This document shows positions 19,966 to 24,906 of a DNA stretch of 24,906 nucleotides, in pieces (within the stretch, counting starts at the first letter, position 1; the number at the start of each line of letters is the position of its first letter). The stretch covers positions 1 to 24,906 of the IMG/VR virus record IMGVR_UViG_3300020205_003601; one strand, given 5' to 3'. Made by a program: the position numbers and the translations under genes. The notes under the pieces were generated by a model that worked only from the letters and a program-made list of their open reading frames with translations, had not been told where the DNA came from and ran no database searches. This DNA comes from a virus.

Positions 19966-20435
19966 TATTCCTCCGTTTTGTCGTATTTAATACTATACAG
20001 CATTTCCATAACCTGTTCGGGTTCCAATAAGAATCCTTTGGCTGGATTGTCGCTACTTCCGGCAAACACCTTTTTGGTTTGCTCATTAAATAACTCCCTG
20101 TTGACCCTTAGGTATCTCTTGAGTCGCTGGACATTGACGATGACCATCGATTGATGAATAGCATAAACATAAATCCACCATGCGGCTTTTGTGACATTGA
20201 TGCCGCTTGGAGACCATATTTGCACTCCAAAAACGTCGGTTTCCCTTCTGGGGTTTTGATTGGTTTCTACGACCATTCTGCCATTGCGGTATCTGTCCGT
20301 CTTCACTTCAGCCGAACCCTGAATGACCGCGGCATAAAAGTCACCGATGAATGTTTCGCCCTGTTGACCGAATTTTAAGTCTTTTGCAAAATCAAAAGAA
20401 TTAGCGGGAATGTCAAAGTCTTTGTTATAGGTCAT
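19965..20435 (-). CDS. PD-(D/E)XK nuclease-like protein, Holliday-junction-resolvase type
   Basis: From the ATG at 20435 (AGAGGA just upstream) this gives 156 residues; an earlier in-frame TTG at 20468 has no such site. Residues 21-60 (KFGQQGETFIGDFY, then SAEVKTDRYRNGRMVVETN) place E27 and E43-V-K45 in the pattern of a PD-(D/E)XK core, followed by a beta strand and 'SGINVTKAAWWIYVY'. Small phage proteins with 'GE...EVK-D...G.-vE...SGl..T.AdyW' are known as likely structure-specific nucleases. The C-terminal third (LKRYLRVNRELFNEQTKKV) is helical and unassigned. The fold call is moderate and the reaction is inferred. Confidence 0.7.
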   Translation of the reverse strand: MTYNKDFDIPANSFDFAKDLKFGQQGETFIGDFYAAVIQGSAEVKTDRYRNGRMVVETNQNPRRETDVFGVQIWSPSGINVTKAAWWIYVYAIHQSMVIVNVQRLKRYLRVNRELFNEQTKKVFAGSSDNPAKGFLLEPEQVMEMLYSIKYDKTEE

Positions 20436-20697
20436 TTTCCTCTTGTTTATACGTCCATTGAGCAGCAAGAAATCGTTCTATGTCTACTGAAATTTTTGGT
20501 TTGTTTTCTCCGGGTTTGACTTCTATGGATTTTGCGAATTCATCCGCTATGTACTTATATGCATTGATTGCGTCGATAGAGTTTTGCAACAGGGTTGAGT
20601 GAATCTTGACAGAGAATGTTGCTCCGACATCTTCCGACCTTTCTAAAAGTTTAACTAACTCCTCCAGGGCCTCGAGTGTTTGGTTGTGTTTTGACAT
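20425..20697 (-). CDS. Hypothetical helical protein
   Basis: This 90-aa protein is mostly helical (TLEALEELVKLLERSEDV, LLQNSIDAINAYKYIADEFA, DIERFLAAQWTYKQEEND). No motif tells its role. The shine-dalgarno before the ATG is weak. The stop overlaps the start of the nuclease gene by 11 bases, so the two are probably translated together. The function is unknown. Confidence 0.6.
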   Translation of the reverse strand: MSKHNQTLEALEELVKLLERSEDVGATFSVKIHSTLLQNSIDAINAYKYIADEFAKSIEVKPGENKPKISVDIERFLAAQWTYKQEENDL

Positions 20698-20734
20698 TTT
20701 GGTAGTCCGACTCTAATTAACAAATTTGGAATAG

Positions 20735-21061
20735 TCAACGATTGTCGCCGCTGCCAGCGATTGTGTTGCGCCTCTGCCGACCTTCAAGTTTCTGTACATT
20801 TCTTGCTGCGACTGCGCCAAGGTTGACATTTAAAGACTGAGCCAATTGGGCACAATACCAAAGAACATCCCCCACCTCATCTAGTAGTGCTGTCTTCAAT
20901 TCGTCGGTCATTTCGCCACCATTGTCTCGAATAATTTTTTTGTATTTCCCTGCTACTTCGCCTGCCTCAGACCCAAGACCTAAAACTAAATACTCAATAG
21001 CCCTGTCCTGTGGATATTTAGCCGTAAGGCCTGTTCGAAACTGATACTGGTTGAAATCCAT
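20735..21061 (-). CDS. mazG: MazG-like nucleotide pyrophosphohydrolase
   Basis: I choose the ATG at 21061 because GAGGA lies seven bases before it; an ATG at 21094 adds 11 acidic residues and has a poor site. The 108-aa protein has the MazG core: LGSEAGEVAGKYKKIIRD (E-x-x-E helix with Lys) and LLDEVGDVLWYCAQLAQSL (E-x-x-D), which bind Mg2+ and the triphosphate. It starts with DFNQYQFRT, as in many phage MazG proteins. These enzymes hydrolyse (d)NTPs to monophosphates. Phage versions may tune nucleotide pools or the stringent response. It lies beside the reductase gene, which also serves nucleotide supply. Confidence 0.9.
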   Translation of the reverse strand: MDFNQYQFRTGLTAKYPQDRAIEYLVLGLGSEAGEVAGKYKKIIRDNGGEMTDELKTALLDEVGDVLWYCAQLAQSLNVNLGAVAARNVQKLEGRQRRNTIAGSGDNR

Positions 21062-21138
21062 GAATGCTTCCTCATCAAAAGTGTCCAAGTCCATACAGTC
21101 ATCATAGTCGAGAACACTGTGAGTAGACGGTCAAACTG

Positions 21139-21167
21139 ATTAGTCTGCACTAACCTACTCGGTTCAA
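21139..21167 (-). promoter_or_regulatory. Possible promoter of the early minus-strand operon
   Basis: In the divergent gap between mazG and the reductase gene the minus strand reads TTGAAC (21162-21167), 17 bases, ACTAAT (21139-21144), matching four of six bases of the -10 consensus. A promoter for the operon is expected here because transcription runs both ways from this 128-base gap. The match is modest. No equally good pair was found for the plus-strand reductase gene. Confidence 0.35.
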
Positions 21168-21189
21168 ACTCATACGGAAGGTCAATGTC

Positions 21190-23115
21190 ATGACATCGCT
21201 AGACCAAAAATTTGTGGACTCCTATTCCCAAAAACAGGCTCCTTGGGGATTCAACGGAATGGGGGAAATTGTATTTTTGCGAACCTACAGTCGCAAGAAA
21301 AGCGATGGGAACAACGAGACGTGGACTGAAACTCTGCAGCGTGTCATTAATGGCGCTTGCGAAATTGGGGTCGACTACACACAGCAGGAGGCCGAGGCGC
21401 TCTTTGACCACATGTTCAATCTGCGTTGTTCGTTTTCTGGTAGGGCGCTTTGGCAACTCGGAACTCCACTTGTCCAGAAATTTAACGGGTCATCTCTCAA
21501 CAACTGCTACTTCACAAACATTGAAAAAATAGAGGATTTTGAACTCCTTTTTGAGTATCTGATGCTCGGTGGCGGTGTTGGTTTTTCTGTTGAGCGCTCC
21601 AAGATTCACGACCTTCCCAAGGTTAAATCAGGCGTAACTATTGCGCATGAGCGCACTAATGATGCGGATATTATTGTCCCAGACAGTAGACACGGATGGA
21701 AGCGCCTGCTTCATGCCGTATTGAAGTCTTACTTTGAAACAGGTAAATCTTTTACATACTCCACAATCCTCATTCGTGAATACGGCGCACCGCTCAAAAC
21801 ATTCGGTGGGACCGCTTCGGGGCCAGGGGCTCTCATTGATGGTATGACGGATATCTGCAACGTTCTTGATTGCCGCGTCGGTAAGAAGTTGCGTTCAGTT
21901 GATGTCCTTGATATCTGCAACATCATCGGTCGCATTGTGGTCTCCGGTTCCTCAAGACGCTCCGCTCAAATAGCGATGGGTGACCCAGATGACATTTTGT
22001 TTTTGCGCGCCAAGAACTGGTCATCCGGAACGGTTCCTGCGTGGCGAGCGAATTCAAACAACAGCCTGTATGCGGACTCTTACGAAGAAATCATGTCTGA
22101 ATTGTGGAAGGGTTATGACGGTTCGGGAGAGCCTTACGGTCTACTGAATAGAAAGTTGGCTCGCAGCGTTGGGCGTCTAGGCGAAAAGAACCCAGACCCA
22201 TCAATCGAAGGTTTTAACCCTTGTGCCGAAATCGCGTTGGCTGACGGTGAATCATGCAACTTGGCAACCATCTTCCTGCCGAATGTGGACAGCCTTGCCC
22301 AACTGAAAGAAATTTCAATCTTGCTTTACAAGGTACAAAAGCAAATCACCAGACTCGCCTACCCCTATGAGAAGACGACAAACATCGTTCGAAAAAATGC
22401 TCGTCTTGGCCAAAGTGTTACCGGAATCCTGCAGGTTCCCGCCGAAAAGATTGATTGGCTAGATGAATGCTATAAAAACCTTTCTGCTTTTGACAAAAAA
22501 TACTCAAAGGAAAGAGGCTGGCCAACTTCTGTTCGCCTAACAACAGTTCAACCATCCGGAACTCTCTCGCTACTTCCGGGTGCAACACCAGGAATACACC
22601 CAGCATTCGCGCAGTACTACGTGCGTCGTGTTCGCTTTGGTTCGTCTGACCCCCTTGTGGATGCATGTCGCAAGCGTGGCTACAAGGTTCAGTGGGACAT
22701 CGGCATTGACGGTCGGGAAGACCACTCTCGCTACGTTGTGGATTTCCCGTGCGCTTCACCAGAGGGCTCTGTCCTTGCTAAGTCGATGACCGCCATCGAC
22801 CAATTGGAGTGGGTGAAGAAGATGCAAACAATTTGGGCGGATAACGCTGTCTCCGTTACGGTTTACTACCGCAAGGAAGAACTTGGTCTCATCAAAGACT
22901 GGCTTTCTGAAAATTATGAAGACGGCGTAAAGTCGGTGTCCTTCCTTTTGCACAGCGACCACAACTTCCCACTCCCCCCGTACGAGGAGTGCTCAAAAGA
23001 GCATTACGAGAAACTCTTGGCTGGCATCGACTTTGGTGTTCCGCTACAGCAAAAGTCTTTTGATGGAGAGTTTCAGTTGGATGAGTGTGCCACTGGGGCA
23101 TGCCCGGTCAAGTGA
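21190..23115 (+). CDS. nrdJ: Adenosylcobalamin-dependent (class II, monomeric) ribonucleoside-triphosphate reductase
   Basis: This 641-aa protein resembles the monomeric Lactobacillus leichmannii-type reductase (about 740 aa), which makes dNTPs from NTPs. The catalytic set is complete. C106 (SLNNCYFTN) and C356 (GESCNLAT) form the redox pair, C345 is the thiyl radical site with E347 in NPCAEIAL, and the C-terminal pair C633/C638 lies in ECATGACPVK. The spacing C345-C356 (11) and C633-C638 (5) equals that of the model enzyme. 'VQPSGTLSLLPGATPGIHP' is the typical phosphate-binding loop. It needs B12 but no second subunit and no oxygen. It is the only plus-strand gene; GGAAGG lies about eight bases before the ATG. 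It probably boosts dNTP supply during infection. Confidence 0.95.
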   Translation: MTSLDQKFVDSYSQKQAPWGFNGMGEIVFLRTYSRKKSDGNNETWTETLQRVINGACEIGVDYTQQEAEALFDHMFNLRCSFSGRALWQLGTPLVQKFNGSSLNNCYFTNIEKIEDFELLFEYLMLGGGVGFSVERSKIHDLPKVKSGVTIAHERTNDADIIVPDSRHGWKRLLHAVLKSYFETGKSFTYSTILIREYGAPLKTFGGTASGPGALIDGMTDICNVLDCRVGKKLRSVDVLDICNIIGRIVVSGSSRRSAQIAMGDPDDILFLRAKNWSSGTVPAWRANSNNSLYADSYEEIMSELWKGYDGSGEPYGLLNRKLARSVGRLGEKNPDPSIEGFNPCAEIALADGESCNLATIFLPNVDSLAQLKEISILLYKVQKQITRLAYPYEKTTNIVRKNARLGQSVTGILQVPAEKIDWLDECYKNLSAFDKKYSKERGWPTSVRLTTVQPSGTLSLLPGATPGIHPAFAQYYVRRVRFGSSDPLVDACRKRGYKVQWDIGIDGREDHSRYVVDFPCASPEGSVLAKSMTAIDQLEWVKKMQTIWADNAVSVTVYYRKEELGLIKDWLSENYEDGVKSVSFLLHSDHNFPLPPYEECSKEHYEKLLAGIDFGVPLQQKSFDGEFQLDECATGACPVK

Positions 23116-24309
23116 TTAAGGACGCCCTGGAGAGTATCTCTTCGGAATCCACATCAATTGATTGCCGGTGTTGACACATACGTACGGAACCCCGTAAAAA
23201 ATTGTCCTCTCTGCTGGCTTTGTACAGTTCAAATCAAAAGTAGGTCTTTCAACTGGAACAGTTGGTTCTGGCGAGATAGTTACGACGGTCGTCGTTGTCG
23301 GATTAGTTACAACTGGAGCCACAGTCGTGGTTGTGGGAGCAACAGTTGTGGTCGTGGGAGCCACTGTTGTGGTCGTAGTGGTTACTGGAGAATCGTAAAG
23401 TCCCGAATATGCCAAAAGATTTGAACTGCCTTCTCCGACATTAAACAACGCTCCGACTGTTGCGGTTTTTCTCAAATTGACCATTATCTGGTTTTGCGTG
23501 AGTAATGGATTGACTTGAAGCATCAAGGCAGCAATACCGCTAACAATCGGTGCGGCATTTGATGTGCCGCTGCTTGAACGATAAGCATTTGTTCCTCCCG
23601 TCCAAGCACCGACAACATCCCACCCGGGAGCAAAAATATCCACACATGTACCCCAGTTGGACTGAGTGCCTCTAAGGTCTTGTGGGTCGGTGCCACCAAC
23701 CGTGATAACCGATGGTTCGGACGCTGGAGAGTAAAGACATGCATCTCTGTTGTTGTTGCCCGCTGCTCCAACAACAATCAAACCATCTTCGATAAGTCTG
23801 CGCACAGCACTGTTGAACACTTCATTTTTTGACAACGACACGCTCATGTTAACTACGGCTGGGACACCCGCCTGGTGATGATTTATTATCCAATCAAAAG
23901 CGTCGTACAGCGTCGCAATGGAGGTATTTATGTTGCGACAATTAAGAACCCTTACGGGAATAAGGCGAACGCTCTTGGCTACGCCATACGTTTTCCCACC
24001 TATGATGCTTGCGCTATGGCTCCCATGCCCACTGCAATCCTCGGTTCCCCATGAGTCCTCGGTCACTACGTTGTACCCGACATCAACACGACCTTCAAAT
24101 TCTTCGTGTGATGAATTTATGCCTGAGTCAAAAACATAAACATTTACCCCTTCCCCAGTCAGGGAATAGTTATACCTGTCGTCAAGAGTCGACTCGCGTT
24201 GGTCAATTCTGTCTAGGGCCCAGGCTGGCCGATAGCCGTTATCGTTCGGCAGCGTCTGGGAAAAAGACGTAGCGGCAGCAAGAAAAAGGGAAAGAAGGAA
24301 TTTAAACAT
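23116..24309 (-). CDS. Secreted subtilisin-like (S8, proteinase K type) serine protease
   Basis: This 397-aa protein has a Sec-type signal peptide (MFKFLLSLFLAAATSFSQT; cleavage near residue 17). The catalytic domain begins almost at once with RPAWALDRIDQRES. The active site is D61 (VYVFDSGI), H95 (SGHGSH), oxyanion N185 (GAAGNNN) and S250 (SSSGTSNAAP), where Asn replaces the usual Met after Ser. No I9-type propeptide, which most relatives need for folding, is visible. A Thr/Val/Ala/Pro linker (about 308-345) leads to a 40-residue module with C362 and C378 (NCTKPAERT, YVCVNTGNQLMW) like those on secreted actinobacterial proteins. It should act outside the cytoplasm on unknown proteins. Its stop abuts the reductase stop. 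Confidence 0.9.
   Translation of the reverse strand: MFKFLLSLFLAAATSFSQTLPNDNGYRPAWALDRIDQRESTLDDRYNYSLTGEGVNVYVFDSGINSSHEEFEGRVDVGYNVVTEDSWGTEDCSGHGSHSASIIGGKTYGVAKSVRLIPVRVLNCRNINTSIATLYDAFDWIINHHQAGVPAVVNMSVSLSKNEVFNSAVRRLIEDGLIVVGAAGNNNRDACLYSPASEPSVITVGGTDPQDLRGTQSNWGTCVDIFAPGWDVVGAWTGGTNAYRSSSGTSNAAPIVSGIAALMLQVNPLLTQNQIMVNLRKTATVGALFNVGEGSSNLLAYSGLYDSPVTTTTTTVAPTTTTVAPTTTTVAPVVTNPTTTTVVTISPEPTVPVERPTFDLNCTKPAERTIFYGVPYVCVNTGNQLMWIPKRYSPGRP
23315..23377. repeat. Three 21-base tandem repeats in the protease linker
   Basis: Units begin with GGAGC at 23315, 23336 and 23357 and differ at a few bases. Each encodes one TTTTVAP heptad of the linker. Repeat number could change by slippage without shifting the frame, so linker length may vary among relatives. 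Confidence 0.85.
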
Positions 24310-24376
24310 TTGTATAGCCTTTCATTGAGTTGTTAAGTAATTCTAGGGCACATGAGGCCCAATTGCTACTCTTGAT

Positions 24377-24637
24377 TTATGACTCTATAAAAATACATTC
24401 TCCTGGGCAGTCTTCTGCCGACTGGATAACCTCATCTAATAGGTTGTCGGGGAACTCCGCCGTTTGGGTCATTTGAAGTATTGGAGCGTCGCCTTTTCCA
24501 TCTGGGCCAAACAAGTTTGGCCATTCCGCATTCTTCACATAGGCAAGTCCGTCCGTATGCATCATAAAAACGTCCGGTGCTATTTCTGCGCAGAGGCCAT
24601 CTCCAGTACATAGGTCTTGGTCAATCCAAACGCGCAC
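24377..24637 (-). CDS. Single-cluster ferredoxin (3Fe-4S or 4Fe-4S)
   Basis: This 86-aa acidic protein starts at a GTG overlapping the stop of the nuclease upstream (TAGTG). Residues 4-18 (WIDQDLCTGDGLCAEIAPD) and 76-82 (DCPGECIF) match ferredoxins of the Fer4 single-cluster type. C10-x-x-D13-x-x-C16 with C77-Pro gives the cluster ligands, with Asp in place of the second Cys, as in the Pyrococcus furiosus protein, where it can hold a 4Fe or 3Fe cluster. A fourth cysteine, C81, is also present. Such ferredoxins donate electrons to cytochromes P450 or other oxidoreductases. No partner is encoded in the window. A phage gene of this type is unusual. Confidence 0.9.
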   Translation of the reverse strand: MRVWIDQDLCTGDGLCAEIAPDVFMMHTDGLAYVKNAEWPNLFGPDGKGDAPILQMTQTAEFPDNLLDEVIQSAEDCPGECIFIES

Positions 24638-24906
24638 TATTTTTTACCATTGCGTTTTTTCAACAAAGCGTCAAAGTCTTTTACTTTGGTTTCGCCCATA
24701 TAGCCCCACGCATAACCCTCATCAATCAAAGTTTGATTAATCGAGACTGTATTGCCATCCAAAAATACCCATCCTAAAATTCGCCCATATTTTTCGGAAC
24801 TGTCTGGCTTTTCTGTTTTAATGACAATGTTTGTCGCTGCGTCAATTGCTTTCTTTAGTTTATCTTTAACTTCTAAACCCAAAACTTTTTCGGCTTTATC
24901 TGTTGT
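24637..24906 (-). CDS. Thermonuclease-like (SNase) protein, C-terminal half
   Basis: The frame is open to the window end, so only 89 residues of the C-terminal part are visible. VLGLEVKDKLKKAIDAATN and EKYGRILGWVFLDGNTVSIN, then LIDEGYAWGYMGE, fit the second half of the staphylococcal nuclease family, where the Arg in 'YGR-x-l' is catalytic (R87 in the model). The first half with the other active residues lies outside. An in-frame TTG at 24882 could look like a start but cuts the domain. The enzyme degrades DNA or RNA, often outside the cytoplasm; whether it carries a signal peptide cannot be seen. Confidence 0.8.
   Translation of the reverse strand, partial: TTDKAEKVLGLEVKDKLKKAIDAATNIVIKTEKPDSSEKYGRILGWVFLDGNTVSINQTLIDEGYAWGYMGETKVKDFDALLKKRNGKK

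Noticed and set aside
21095-21189. Plus-strand promoter for the reductase gene
   Set aside because: A promoter is expected here, but no convincing pair of boxes could be read on the plus strand.
24310-24376. Promoter for the protease gene (TAGAAT at about 24340)
   Set aside because: A -10-like word is present, but no -35 box at an acceptable distance was found.
1-24906. tRNA or rRNA genes and attachment or integrase sites
   Set aside because: No cloverleaf with conserved loop words, no rRNA signature and no integrase frame was recognised on either strand.

Overview
The window looks like part of the genome of an uncultured tailed phage (Caudoviricetes, siphovirus-like with an HK97-type head). 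An HK97-fold major capsid protein, a portal fused to a MuF-type domain, an S78-type prohead protease, neck proteins and several tail fibres are packed tightly on the minus strand, with frequent 1-4 nt stop/start overlaps. No rRNA, tRNA, CRISPR array or insertion sequence was seen. The host is inferred only: the Thr/Val/Ala/Pro linker and small two-cysteine module of the secreted protease, and the B12-dependent reductase, suggest a planktonic actinobacterium, but nothing here proves it.

Layout, in order of minus-strand transcription (high to low coordinates). 24906-23116: a thermonuclease cut by the window edge, a one-cluster ferredoxin and a secreted subtilisin-like protease. 21190-23115: the only plus-strand gene, a monomeric class II ribonucleotide reductase, which ends directly against the protease stop. 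21061-17583: an early or replication block with MazG, two PD-(D/E)XK nucleases, a DUF1599/Nmad1-like protein, SSB and small unknowns. 17523-17576: a 12-bp inverted repeat with a nested hairpin marks the passage to the structural genes.

17471-7595 is the head module: small membrane protein, portal-MuF, a giant prohead protease with several accessory domains, a paralogous acidic protein that shares one of those domains, then an unusual insert of two small likely DNA-binding proteins and a metallophosphoesterase, then the major capsid gene. The capsid gene has a good sigma70-like promoter (8925-8953) and a strong hairpin terminator (7551-7572), so it can be expressed as its own unit. Just after that terminator lies an AT-rich gene for an aspartyl/asparaginyl beta-hydroxylase-like 2-oxoglutarate oxygenase, a likely later arrival.

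6983-4529 holds head-tail connector, head closure, gp10-like and tail terminator genes plus two small unknowns. 4529-1 holds four consecutive fibre-type genes, the last running off the window. No terminase, tail tube or tape measure gene is present, so those must lie outside the window. The reductase, MazG and nucleases would supply and recycle nucleotides for phage replication. The protease, ferredoxin and oxygenase are accessory genes of unknown benefit.
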